Shown piece after piece: positions 11,578-23,105 of a DNA stretch of 64,000 bases (position 1 is its first letter; each line of letters starts with the position of its first letter). The translations under genes and the position numbers were made by a program. Under the pieces are notes generated by a model. It worked only from the letters and a program-made list of their open reading frames with translations, was not told where the DNA came from and searched no databases. Source of the DNA: Diphasiastrum complanatum (taxonomy: Eukaryota; Streptophyta; Lycopodiopsida; Lycopodiales; Lycopodiaceae); contig CM055095.1 in the NCBI GenBank assembly GCA_029204225.1, forward strand, positions 30,227,586-30,291,585, read 5' to 3'.

Positions 11578-12645
11578 TGTTGGAGAGAGGGGGAGAATAA
11601 ATGACGAACGGCAAACGAGAATCGAACGAGAAACGAACTCGAACATAAAATGTTCGTGCGCAGCAGAATGAATTATTTGACTCTCTCCGTAAGCATGACT
11701 ACGCCTATAAGAATGAACAGAACTTTAGTGATAGGAATCACAGTCATTCTAGATTACGTAGCCAAACGTTTAATGGATGAAGCGCTAGTGAATAATTTCT
11801 CGCGAATTGCAAAAAAAAATATCTGTCGCGAATGATTTGCGAAGAGCTAAACTGTGCTCGACTTATAATTAGTCGCGAATTATTCGCGAAAGACAAGACT
11901 AAAAGTCGATCGTCTATTACCAGAAAGAGCAACTAGAAAGATCAGACAAAATGAAGAACAAGCATAGCAATATTAACACAGGTCTGAATGCAGAACAAAG
12001 AGCTGTATCAGATTAAGTATATCATGTATACAAGTTAATAATGCAGCAGAGCACAATACAATAGTGGACGAAACCGCGTGCCCTATGAAGCTTATTTTGT
12101 CTGTAATGAGAAATCAAAACCTCTTCTCTTAGTCTCTTCTTCACTCACTTGATCATCTGATTGTCATCATCTTCTGAATGGTGTCCAGAATATGTATATA
12201 TACATAATATTACATGTGTGCAGATGTGAAAGTACAGAGTGGATGTGCTGTTTGTAGGAGATCGTGCGTGGCTGCAATCGTTGTCCAATCTGTTAGCGCA
12301 ACTGCATGGAGTGAGCGTAAAAAGGGTGCGACGTGAGCCAGTACTGAAGTGAATGTTGGTGATGATGCGAAAGGTGGGTCACTCTTACGAATGGCCTTAG
12401 GATAAGATTTACAGGGTGCCTTAGCTTTTAGGGCACCTTCGACATTCTGTAGGATAGTATCCCCTTTTTGCCTGTCACCATAACCTGTGTAAAAACACAG
12501 TGTTCGCGATTCTTTTGCCCTTTATTCGTCTGTGCGAATTTGCGTGTAAATATGCAGGCTGCATGACAACGTTAGTAAATATGCAGCAAGAATGGAGGCA
12601 GATTAAAAAATGGGATTTAGGAGAGTAGAAGGAGTAAATCCAACA
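11578..12645 (-). repeat. 3' LTR of copia A (complete, 1068 bases)
   Basis: Plus-strand ends are TGTTGGAG and AATCCAACA. From about 11805 on it matches the right LTR at 16236-17038 closely, including the shared ggatagt and ttagcttttagggcacctt blocks. A perfect six-base stem, ctgtgt/acacag with loop aaaa, lies at 12485-12500 and is conserved in related LTRs of the window. Confidence 0.9.
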
Positions 12646-12661
12646 CCCCCCCCCCCCCCCC
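12646..12661 (-). other. Polypurine tract of copia A (16 Gs on the minus strand)
   Basis: An unbroken run of 16 C on the plus strand lies directly between the 3' LTR edge and the RNase H stop codon, where the polypurine tract must be. A pure G tract is unusual, since most PPTs mix A and G. Confidence 0.8.
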
Positions 12662-13203
12662 TTAATCTGGATCCATGAATGCCTTGATCTTCAGACTGAG
12701 CAATGCACAAAATTTGTTGTGTGCATTAATACTGAGTGCTTTCGTGAAAATGTCTGCAACCATGTCCTGCGTTCTGCAGTACGTTAAGCTTACCTCCCTG
12801 TCGAGAACCTTGCCCCTGATGTAGTGATATCTGATCTCAATGTGCTTACTCCTAGAATGAAATCTAGGGTTGGCCGATAAGGCAATAGCACTTTGGTTAT
12901 CACAAAACAAAATTGTAGGGCTGTACTGATACAGATTGATGTCTAACAACAAATTTCTCAACCAAAACGCTTCCTTAATAGATTGAGAAGCAGTAATATA
13001 TTCTGCTTCAGTACAAGAAAGTGCTATAGAGGTTTGCTTACGACTGTTCCATGAAATAGGACCGCCGTGAAGAAGAATGTAAATCCAGATGTGGATTTAC
13101 GATTGTCTGCATCTCCTCCCTAGCTTGCATGAGAATAGCCACTGAGCTGATGAAGATTGTCGTTGCTGACATCTCCATAGCAGATGCACTGGTCCATGGT
13201 AGC
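12662..13203 (-). pseudogene. Copia A RNase H, degenerate
   Basis: The C-terminal part (12662-12961) has ILFCDNQSAIALSANP, HSRSKHIEIRYHYIR and DMVADIFTKAL, the hallmark strings of copia RNase H. The N-terminal part, with the ISWNS-KQTSIALS and TEAEYI region, lies at about 12960-13080 in a shifted frame, and a segment up to 13203 is disrupted. The protein ends at TAA directly before the PPT, as expected for the end of a copia polyprotein. Confidence 0.8.
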
Positions 13204-14304
13204 TCAAATATATCTCATGGCTCGAATAAGAACCTTCCAATGAGTAATGCCAGGATTAGCCATATATTGGCTGAGTGAGCTCACAACAAAAGAGATATCT
13301 GGTCTTGTACAGATCATTGCGTACATGAGAGATCCAAGTATCGATTGATATGGATATTCTCTCATATGCTCATCTTCCTGCTTGGTCTGGGGACATTGGT
13401 CCTTTGACAGATGCAGGCCTGGATCCATTGGTGAGTGAGCTAATTTACAATTCATCAAATTGTATCTATTAAGAAAAGTGTGAAGATACCTTTGTTGAGT
13501 GATGTAAATCAGTTGATTTGCTCTATCTCTGTGGATTTGAATTCCAAGACAGAAGTGAGCTTCGCCCAGATCAGTCATGTAGAATTCTGAGAACATCATA
13601 TGTTTTGCATCCTTGACCATTTTGGTATTGTTGCTGAAGAGCAACGTATCATCAATGTACAAGGTGATGATAATGAGGGATTGCTGCACTGACCTTGAAT
13701 AAACGTTGCAATCAGCAGTGCTTGGTTTGAATCCTTGTTCAATGAGGAATGTGTTGATCCTCTGAAACCAAGCTCTGGCAGAGTGTTTCAAGCCGTATAG
13801 TGCTTTGTGGAGTTTACAGACATGATTCTTCATGCCTTCCAGAACATATCCTTCGGGCTGGATCATGTAGATATCTTCTTGTATGACTCCGTTCAGATAG
13901 GCTGTTTGTACATCAAGTTGATGTACTTCGAGGTCGGCAGCTGCAGCATAAGAGAAGAGCATTCGGATCGACGAATGTTTGACGACTGGACTAAAAGTCT
14001 CACTGTAGTCGACATTCGGGATTTGGGTGAATCCTCGTGCTACTAGTCTAGCCTTCCTTCGATCAATTGCTCCGTTGGCATTATATTTGACCTTAAAGAT
14101 CCATTTGCAATCTATAATATTGCAACCAATAGGAGCTTCGACTAATGACCATGTTTGATTCTTGATCAGAGAGGAATACTCTCTTTTCATGGCTTCTCTC
14201 CAGAGATCAAAGTCTGGTTGGCTAAGTCCCTCTTCGACTGTCGTCGGTTCCTGCATTAAGAGACAGACAGACTCAAGAGTATACCTTGTGGGCTGTGTGC
14301 GCAC
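13204..14304 (-). pseudogene. Copia A reverse transcriptase, largely open
   Basis: A 366-codon open frame covers the RVT_2 domain. It has WREAMKREYSSLIKNQTW at the start, then DCKWIFKVKYN, KARLVARGFTQ, VHQLDVQTAYLNG, HKALYGLKHSARAWF and the catalytic box LYIDDTLLF (YIDD, accepted variant of YVDD). It continues to DLGEAHFCLGIQI and SILGSLMYAMICTRPDI. The stop follows WKVLIRAMRYI, where RNase H should begin. This is the best preserved RT in the window, but its polyprotein context is broken. Confidence 0.85.
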
Positions 14305-14394
14305 TCGGCTTGATCTTTTGGGAGGATTCGACTGATGAACCGCTCTTGGGACTTGTTGCTAGGTAGCAGCAACATCTTTGTCTGATTCGCTGTC

Positions 14395-15808
14395 TCAAAG
14401 TGGGTCGACAATAGACACGCCTGAGCCAGAAGCTCGGACTGTCGTGTCAATGGCAGGAGATGTAGGTTTTTTTTGAGCAATATCCTTGCCTTTGAGGTCG
14501 ACGAACTGATCCTTGATAAAGACTGTATCCCGGCTATACAAGATTTGCTGGGTTTCAGGATCGTACAGCTTGTAGGTGTTCTCAGACAAAGTATATCCGA
14601 TCAGGATGGTCTTGAGACCTTGGAAATCCAATTTCTTCCTTGTGTCTTTTGGGATCTGCACGTAGGCACAACACTCTTAGGTTCTTCAAAGAAGGCTTAG
14701 AGCTTGTCCACACCTCGTGGGGTGTCTTATCTGAGAGGGCCTTGGTCGAACATCTGTTCTGGACGTAAGCTGCAGTGGAGACAGCTTCGGCCCAGAATCT
14801 CTTGGGCAACGATGCATGCGATAACATACATTTAGCAGATTCGACCAGAGTATGGTTCTTCCTCTCAGCTAAGCCATTAGACTGAGGACTGTAAGGAGTG
14901 ATGAATTGCTGCTCAATGCCTTGGCTTTGGAAGTACTCCTTAAAATCAACAGAGATATATTCTCCACCGTTGTCTAACCTTAGAGCCTTGATTGTCCTTC
15001 CAGTCTCCTTTTCTGCACGCTCCTTGAAGATTCTGAAGTAGTTAAAAGCTTCTGATTTCTTCTTTATGAAATACACCATCGTTCTTCTGGAGAATTCGTC
15101 AAGAAAGGTTATAAAATACTTGACATCCTTCAACGAAGGATTTTTCATTGGGCCACAAATATCTGAATGTACAACATCTAGCAATCCTCTAGCAATATGC
15201 TGATGGCTTGACTTAAATGGTTTCCTAGTCTGTTTACCAACTAGACAACAGTCTTGAAAGACAGGTAACTCGACTTTTTCGCGAGGATAGTCGAGATAAA
15301 GAACAATAGATTGTCTAGACATTCGTTGTACAGTAACATGATTTAAATGACCAAGTCTATAATGCCAAAGTAGACCTTTATTTGTATGAATTGAAGTACT
15401 GAGAGCCTGACTAGAGGCAGAAAAGCAATGACTTAATTTATTCAAGTATTCATGCCTCTTTTCGAGTGCTAGGATCTTGCCTGTCCTATCAACTACTTTA
15501 CATTGATCACATTCGAATTCTACTCTGTGTCCTAGATCTGTGATTTTGCTTATAGAGAGCATATTTGTAGATAAATTTGGTACATACAGGACTTTAGAGA
15601 GTAGCTTAGACTGATCATTCGCAAAGCATAACCTTATAGTGCCTTCACCTTTAATAGCTTGTGTGCTATTGTCGCCAAGGTGAACGAATTTCTGAGTACT
15701 GTAAGGTGTATAGAACTCAAAACAGCCAATGCGGCTAGTCATGTGCTGAGTGGCTTTGGAATCCAGGAACCAAGAACTGTCGCCAGATGCTTCTTGATGG
15801 TTGGTCAT
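14395..15808 (-). pseudogene. Copia A protease and integrase
   Basis: The frame 14582-15808 opens with protease WFLDSKATQHMT, where the D-S-G triad has become D-S-K. It continues through LHR-type LWHYRLGHLNH (pre-integrase) to the integrase core, with acidic residues in HSDICGPM, ALRLDNGGEY and NGLAERKNHTLVE (DDE). A frameshift near 14650 moves the integrase C-terminal region to 14395-14661 (ILIGYTLSENTYKLYDPE), which ends in a stop before RT. Integrase would insert the cDNA and account for the 5-base TSD. Confidence 0.85.
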
Positions 15809-15838
15809 GAAGGCATCATGATCTGCTTCTTGAATAGG

Positions 15839-16192
15839 CTATGGATATTCTGCAGCTGCATTTGCCACTTGATTCGACTGTCCCTTGCTATTGTTCTTCG
15901 CTTGAAGTATTTGACAGTCTTGAATTTTGTGGTTGTTTTGTTTGTAGTATCTACAGAACAGCTTCTTCTTTGTTTGCGGATTCGACTGTTCCTTGTGCTG
16001 AGCTGGTTTCTGGTCTGGCTTTGAATGCTTCGGGCCTTTCTTCTTCTTCTGCTTTGTCTTGCTCTTGTTGGTGTACAAGGTGTGAGAATCAGCTGAGGAA
16101 CTTGAGGCTTCGTTCCTTCGCGTGTCTTCCTGCAACAACATAGTAATGACTCTCGAAAGAGTCAATTCTGGATGAGTCGTGATGATCATCAC
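15839..16192 (-). pseudogene. Copia A gag C-terminal fragment
   Basis: A Lys-rich segment leads to a decayed zinc knuckle, CRYYKQNNHKIQDC, where the second Cys of CX2CX4HX4C is Tyr. The N-terminal two thirds of gag, the leader and the primer site are absent, because the gag fragment runs into the truncated LTR near 16236. Confidence 0.75.
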
Positions 16193-16235
16193 CTAGCTGT
16201 CGTAAGAACTTGGCAAGCTTGTAAGCAGTTGTCGC

Positions 16236-17038
16236 GAATTTCAAGACAAATTATCTGTCGCGGATGATTCGTGAAGAGCTAGACTGCGACTGATAATTAG
16301 TCGTGAATTATTCGCAAAAGACAAGACTAAAAGCTGATCGTCTATTACCAGAAAGAGCAACTAGAAAGATTAGACAAAATAAAGAACAAGCATAGCAATA
16401 TTAATGCAGATCTGAATGCAGAACAAAGAGCTGTATCAGATTAAGTATATCATTTATACAAGTTAATAATGTGGCAGAGCACAATACAATAGCGGACGAA
16501 ACCGCGTGCCCTACGAAGCTTATTTTGTCTGTAATGAGGAAGGAAAAACCTCTTCTCTTAGTCTCTTCTTCACTCACTTGATCATTTGATCATCATCATC
16601 TTCTGAATGGTGTCCAGAATATGTATATATACATAATATTACAAGTGTGAAAGTACAGAGTGGATGTGCTGTCTGTAGGAGATCGTGGGTGGCTACAATC
16701 ATTGTCCAATCTGTTAGCGCAACTGCATGGAGTGAGCATAAAAAGGGTGCGACGTTAGCCAGTGCTGAAGTGAACGTTGGTGATGATGTGAAAGGTGGGT
16801 CACTCTTACGAATGGCCTTAGGATAAGATTTACAGGGTGCCTTAGCTTTTAGGGCACCTTCGGCATTCTGTAGGATAGTGTCCCCTTTTTGCCTGTCACC
16901 ATAACTTGTGTAAAAACACAGTGTTTGCGATTCTTTCGCCCTTTATTCGTCTTTGCGAATTTGCGTTAGTAAATATGCAGAAAGAATGGAGGTAGATTAA
17001 AAATGGGATTTAGGAGAGTAGAAGGAGTAAACCCAATA
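16236..17038 (-). repeat. 5' LTR of copia A, inner end deleted
   Basis: Homology with the 3' LTR begins at the tcgcgaatt string and runs to the outer edge, where CCAACA has decayed to CCAATA just before the TSD. The first roughly 230 plus-strand bases of the full LTR are missing. The deletion joint falls at a short string shared by LTR and gag flank. Confidence 0.85.
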
Positions 17039-17060
17039 CATCTCCCCTGACGCCCCTAAT

Positions 17061-18126
17061 TGTTGAAGTGAAATACTGTATCCAAGGATGGCCACCTACA
17101 CCTTGTTCCAAACATGGTGTTTTGAAGTTCATCAATTAGAGACAATTAAAAAATATTGTCACCATCATGCACACAATTAAAAAAATATTCACTCTAGATA
17201 CATGCACACAATTACACATGCAACTGAAAACCCATTCACCAACAGATCTGCGTGCAATACAGGTGAATAACCAAATGGTTCTTGCTTATAACTAACTCTA
17301 AACATTAGGAAACAACAATGTGCTAAGATTAATCTACGAATCCAAGAAACTAATTATCTATCAGCACAATAACAATCCAAAGATCAAGAAACACCCATCT
17401 CTTGATCCTTGGATAGCTCAAGAACATTAAGCACTGGATTGTAAGAGGATAAGCAAGATCTACACCACAAATCTAGCCTATTTAGTTTACCTGAGTGCTG
17501 AAATCTACTTTAAACAAGAACAAGAAATCTATTTCACTCTAATCCACATTGCAAAAATGAAAGAAGGCAGGAAATTTAATGTATTCCACAACTAATCCAC
17601 AACCACATGCAAGAAATGGAAGTGCATGTTTATAAAAGAATCACTCAAGAAAGCTGTCATGAACAAGGAGCTTCAAGAATGCCAAGAACTCGTGGAGGAT
17701 CTTATTTATTCAACAAGAGCAAATGACATTACAAGTAAAGCTCCCTCACAATAGAGGGGGGCTCTTAAATAGACTATGGGAGCCTAAGTGGCAATTCCAC
17801 TAATTTACAAATTTCAAGTGGAATTAGCTCTTCCACTAGAGGTCACCATGAAAAGGTGGCTCACTCTAGTTTATTTAAGGGGGGTCTACATCTATTACAT
17901 AGGCTTAGAAATACTACTAGCTCCTACATGGTCATTCCTTCTCTAGGATTCACCATGATGCTCACATGATTTTGAATTGTATTCCTAGTTAGTAATTCTC
18001 GGCTCTCATGCTCGGCTCTCATCTTCATCCTTCCCTCTCCTTCTGAGACCTCCTCGGTCAAGGGTGAGAGGTGCTCTTTATAACAACTCAGCTCAGCATC
18101 TTGGGAATCTTCAGAATCTGCCAACA
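17061..18126 (-). repeat. Probable 3' LTR of gypsy I
   Basis: Plus-strand ends are TGTTGAAG and GCCAACA. The right edge is followed by tcatccccccc, a polypurine tract on the minus strand. A TATA-like tatttaag on the minus strand lies near 17765. No second LTR copy was found, so the boundaries rest on end motifs only. Confidence 0.55.
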
Positions 18127-18137
18127 TCATCCCCCCC
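18127..18137 (-). other. Polypurine tract next to the gypsy I LTR
   Basis: The minus strand reads GGGGGGGATGA immediately before the LTR start TGTTGGC. The position and purine content fit plus-strand priming. Confidence 0.55.
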
Positions 18138-18360
18138 TAATCTGTTGCAGGACCCACTGCAACACATGTAGAATGACGTTATTCCGCTTGGCACTTGGAA
18201 AAGTGTAGGTCTTCAGTCACTTCCTAAAACCAGGTGCTTATTCGTCGCAAAATCACTTCACAAAATTGGAGATCTCTCAACGGCCTCTACATCCCAGCTC
18301 GCTTGAGAACCTCCTGTGAGTCCTGCTCGCCTCATCACCTTGTAGTTTGTTTCCGCTCGC

Positions 18361-20196
18361 TCATCTTTCTCCCCAAGGCTTCAAATACTTGGAAGCGGAG
18401 CTTGTTTTCATAAGATAGTTGTCCCACGTACTCTCGCACTTTCTCGATAAAGCCGCGAACTCTTGCCAGTCTTCTATCATTGTGACATAACGGGAAGACA
18501 TAAAGGCTGCTTTGTAGTAAAGCCGGGCCATCATTTCATGATTGTCCTCAGACTGGAGAGCCACGTTGGGATTGATCCGAATTGGATCTAAGCCACAATC
18601 CCAAAAACATTCTTGATTCATTAGAAGGCCATCAATTTGCAATATTCGACGCTTTCCCTTACGCACAGATCAACATTAGATTTATATTTGTGCCTGAAAT
18701 CCAGCAATTGCAATTAGATCGTCCATTGATGTGCCATCTGAAATTTTTGAAATTACCAGCTAGTTCACCACTTCAACTCGTTGTCGCTCTATTGGCCAGG
18801 GATTTCTTTGCGGATTGGCATATAGAAGGGATCGATCCTTTTCCACGCTGGTGCCCTCAGATATTCTTGCAACCACCTGCTATCCTTTAGGACTTTATTC
18901 CACCACTCAAGCTGTGGTTGTAGTGTAGCAATGATCTCAGCCCTTGTGAAATACTGGCTTTGATCTATTTCATCTCTTTCATCCCTCATGCTACAGGTAT
19001 TTTCTTTCGAATCTCTTAGACTCCCTTGTGTCTGCCATATTTTCCTATGTCTGGCTAGTGAGGTTGCCCCACGTTGTTGAGGCGGTCTTGCCAGGTAATC
19101 ATCCAAGACCTTGGTGCTTGTATCGCTCTTTCTAGCCCACTCGTTGGCGGAGAGCTCAGCTCAGCTGGCGGAAAGCTCAACTTTGTCCACATTCGTAGGT
19201 CTAGGTGAGAATCGTCTGGTTTTCGGTAGATCATCCAGTGGCCATTATCACCACCAATGTCAGTGTTAGTCTCTGGGAGGTCAGAAATGGTGTGATCTGG
19301 TGAGAGTGGCATGGGAGTGACAGGTTTAGGAGAAGCCGAATTCAAAAGATTGTATGCCGCACCAGGAGAACTGAGCTGTTTTAAGAACTCGTCCCATCGG
19401 GCCTTGTACGTCTTAGCAGGTTCTTGAGAAGGTCTCAAAATTCGACTAGGAGGTTGTGAGGAGTAAGGTGGAGGAACGTGGTAAGTAGGAATGAAGATTT
19501 CAAAAAAATTGAATGCAGAATATGAAGGGGATTTGTAAGTAGGAGGGGGAAGAGGAAAAGCTCCAAATGCGGGTTTAGTTCTCTGGTTGTCCGAACCCGA
19601 ACTACCATCCAACTGCTGAGTTTGCCTATCGTTATTGTCTGCTCCGTCATCTTCATCATGGTCCCTTGGTTTTTGATCGGAGATTTCTGCTTGGGCCTTG
19701 CATGCCGTGTTCCAAAGTCGGTTCATGTTTTCCAAGACCTGTTGCAGGGCTTCCTCACTTCTTCCACTTGTCTCTGGGACTCGAGAATGACCTTTGCCTG
19801 CTTTTCCACAACATTCTCAAAATTTCTCCTGTCAGCCTCTCGTTCTTTTATTAGCCTTATGTATTTTTCCATATGGATGGTTGGGGCTTGCGAAGCTTGG
19901 AATTGAATGTCTTCGGGCTTTACTAGAGGGGCATCAACTATCATCCATCCCGTGTTTGGTCGATCTGAGCCATCTGGTGCTTGAGTTGTTGCTGGACCTC
20001 ATTCAATTCAATTACTTGCCCGACCATCATGGCTCTCAACTCCTCTGTCTCTTTTTCTTTTATTGACTATGTTTTGGTTCTGATATCTAACTTTATTTTC
20101 CAGCACCTGTTGTTGGCTTACCAACCAGTGCATGTGGTAACTGGTCTCAGACAGGCTGATCATTGAATGTTTGGCCGCTTTTGAGAGCTCTTCAAG
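18361..20196 (-). pseudogene. Post-integrase accessory ORF of gypsy I (coiled coil plus conserved C-terminal domain)
   Basis: Four minus-strand pieces run in order. The coiled-coil region (about 19723-20196) contains EKYIRLIKEREADRRNFENV. A Pro/Ser-rich and acidic linker follows (19055-19735). Then comes a segment with LRAPAWKRIDPFYMPI (18789-19106), and a C-terminal segment with EMMARLYYKAAFMSSRY (18361-18666). The last two match RVDPYYVPI and IARLYFRAALMGGSW in the accessory ORF of element H. Frameshifts separate the pieces. There is no enzyme motif, signal peptide or membrane segment. The function is unknown; a structural or particle-associated role is only a guess. Confidence 0.65.
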
Positions 20197-20465
20197 TTAG
20201 AATTAAAGTAGAACTACTGTGTTACTATATTGTGGGTCCTATCAATGGATAAGAATCAGTTGGCCTCATCACAAGGCGAGTCGACGGGACACGAATCCTG
20301 TCAACGGCAACCTGGGCCATGCATGGGTTGCCATAGTGAAGAACTATATGTACAGTGTAATTTCGTTTTGAGAAATACAGTTGCTACATAAGCTGGTGGA
20401 GAGTGCTTTCTGTCTATGTTATTGTGTAGCATGATCTATGTTCCTGTTTGAAGCAAATTCTAAGT

Positions 20466-20478
20466 TGGTATCACAGCC
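20466..20478 (+). other. Degenerate primer binding site, tRNA-Met type
   Basis: tggtatcacagcc differs by one base from the canonical tggtatcagagcc. It implies an LTR ending just to the left (about 20197-20460). The left LTR edge cannot be fixed. Confidence 0.5.
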
Positions 20479-20526
20479 GTACAAGGAGTATACACAGTAC
20501 AACATTGCTGTTGAAGAGAGCTTCTG

Positions 20527-21975
20527 TTGGAAATTAAGCCCACAGTTGTCTCCTTGGAATCACAAACTTAGACAGCCAATTTATTTGAAGAATGTCTACA
20601 ATGGGCTTCCAGCTGATCTCTAGCAAAGGGTAACCAATCATGTCATAATCTCAAGTCCAAATGTTAAGTTTAATAACTTGAAGTCATTGAAGACTTGGCC
20701 ATCTTCAAGGACTTCCACGAAATTAGCATTTAGAACAAGTATGCAGAAATACATTACTTTCACGATAGTCTGCAGAATTGAACTATGTTCGTGAAAGTTT
20801 CGTGAAACTAGCATAGTTCAATAGTTTAAACTATTTTGCGAAAGTTTCGCGACAGTCACGCGAAACTTGCATAGTTTAAAAGTTTAACTTGTGCAGTTCA
20901 AAAGTTTAACTGTTTTTAACACCTTCGGCTTTTTCGTGCGAAGAGAGAAAATTCCCGAAGGTCATCCATTTCCATGAGTTAAACTGTTTTAAAGACACCT
21001 TCGCCTTTTTAGGGCACCTTCAGCTTTTTCGCGAAAAAACCGAAGAGAGAGAAAATGCCGAAGGTCATCTACTTTGAACGAGGGACGTTCCTAGCCTTTT
21101 TCTAGAATTTGCGAAGTGAGAGAAAACCACTTCCCCTAAAATGTGAAGTGAGAGAATTTGTGACGTCCTCGTCCACGTCAACATTCCCTACGCGTTGACA
21201 GTATACACCAGTGTACAGTTGAGCCATATACTTCAAAGTACAACGACTTATCTAATTAGGTGACAAACATTTAATGTAGTTAATACATGGATGCAATCTA
21301 TAAATAGATCATCCCAGCACATATTACATGAGAGACGCTCCGTCCATGAGACATGATTTTTGAGCCTCCCAGTTACGCTGTCATTCTCGTTGTAACTGTC
21401 ATTGTTGTACTTTAGTGTATAGCAGCAGTACGCCTTTCTATCTGTGTATAACATAAATGAATGCTTATTGTGATTTGAATGCACTCTGGCACTGTTTGAT
21501 CGTGCTTGTTTTCTCACTCTAATCAGAACATGAACGTCTACGGCTTCTCAGTTTCTGATCAGACGATGGCTGTCTTTGACGCTTGAGGGACTCGCGATAT
21601 CATACTGCTATTGCAATCTATTTCAGAACAAAACTTCATATTAAATTTGACTTCCAGTAATACGACACACACACAAACCATCTCTAATCTCTTCGGTGGA
21701 CTGTACTCTTGTTTGTGAGTATGAACTAATTTTTAAGATTCCGTTGGACAACTAGAACACTTTAAACTGTGATTATACTTAGCAAAAGCTCTCTATTAGA
21801 TTGTTTTTGCATCTAGCAATTGATTGTAACAGGAGAGCTGTTCTGCAATATTCTTGTTCTCTTCTCCGTTCGCGTTCTTCTATATCCCTTGCCCCATCAG
21901 CTTCGGGAGAAGAGAAGTCTTCTGAGATTTCGGGGTTTACGACGGGTTGAAGGCGGCAAGAAAAGCACTGGTGCA
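20527..21975 (+). repeat. Candidate solo LTR inside the copia J leader
   Basis: The segment starts TGTTGGAAATT and ends GTGCACA, with gcttc on both sides (20522-20526 and 21976-21980) as a possible TSD. It contains cacctt-cggc-ttt strings also seen in the copia A LTR, and a TATA-like tctataaatag near 21297. The end motifs do not mirror each other well, so the boundaries are weak. Confidence 0.3.
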
Positions 21976-21980
21976 CAGCT

Positions 21981-23105
21981 TCTAGCATACAGAGGCTTGC
22001 TAAGCTTGAAATTGTGAGAGGATTTAGAAACAAGACTTGTCAGTTGGATCTAAAAAGCGGAGAAATGAAAATTTGAAAAATTCTATAAAGTAGCTGCTTG
22101 GAGTTTCGGATTGGTGTGCATTCAATTAGACACCGATTGAAGAACAGCTTGAAGTCGTGGATTGCCTGTTGTAGGGTGACCTCAAGGAGGTGTGTAGCTG
22201 CAAGTGGAAGCTCAGAGAAAGACTGAGTAGAGCCCAAAATATATCTTCCTTCTTTATGAGCTAGGGTTTATAGCCTGAATATGGTTGATTTCTCCTTGTA
22301 TAAAATAGATTTTTAATTTGTAAATGGATGAAGATGGATGCAATGGCAGGGTGCAACAATTTGTAGCTGGCCGTGGGTGGCCGTGGAAGTGCTAGGGTGC
22401 TGGATCTATGTGAGCAGGGGGCTGAAAAACATGTAGGGAGGCCATAGCTAGTAGAAGTTCGTGAAGGAGAAGGAGGCCGAGAGGACAGGTCGTGCACAAC
22501 CAGCACTAGAAGGCACATGGTGCATGAAGGGGTCTTGCGGTTGGAGGGAAGTAGTTCAACACGTAGGCGAGCTGGAGACCGGTGGATCAAGGAGAAATCT
22601 GAGCCATTCGATGTGCAAAAGCCATTGGATTGGTTTGAAGAGGGCCTGAAGGGAGTTGAAAGACAAAATAAGCTTCAACTTCTTTAAAAATTGGCATACT
22701 GAAAGTGGAGTTGGGTCCCTTCACAAGTGAAAGGTGAATTTTCTTCAAGGTGAAGAAACAGCTCAAAAGTTCAAAAAGTCCACATTTTGAGGTCCTTTAT
22801 ACGTTTTGACCCAAATGAAAGGCTACAGACTCCAAATGAAGGGCATCTGGAATGTACTTGCAAGTACGATACCGCAAAATAGAGTGATGGCAGCAAAGAA
22901 AATGTTTGGAGCGCGCCAAAAGTGATTTCACCATTCCATTAGACACGTAGTTGGGAGTTGGTGACAAAGTGCATTTTGGAAAGCGACGCCGATTTGGCTT
23001 TCAATTTGGCAGAAAATTAGCGAGTGGCCTAGTAAGCAAAAAATAGCAGGTCATCATTTTCAACTTCTAACATCACGGTTGGCCTTGGCATATAGTTTAT
23101 AGCCT
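21981..23105 (+). other. Likely untranslated leader before copia J gag
   Basis: No coding motif is seen on either strand. It lies between the primer-site region and the gag start codon, as a leader would. Confidence 0.4.

Larger units (their letters stand above)
11578..17038 (-). mobile_element. Ty1/copia element A, minus strand, with TSD CATCT
   Basis: The 5-base duplication catct flanks the element at 11573-11577 and 17039-17043. The left (3') LTR is complete with TGTTGG..CCAACA ends. The right (5') LTR has lost its inner end together with the primer site and the N-terminal gag. Order on the minus strand is truncated 5' LTR, gag tail, protease, integrase, RT, RNase H, PPT, 3' LTR, which is the copia order (integrase before RT). 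Frameshifts and an altered protease triad make it non-autonomous. Confidence 0.9.
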
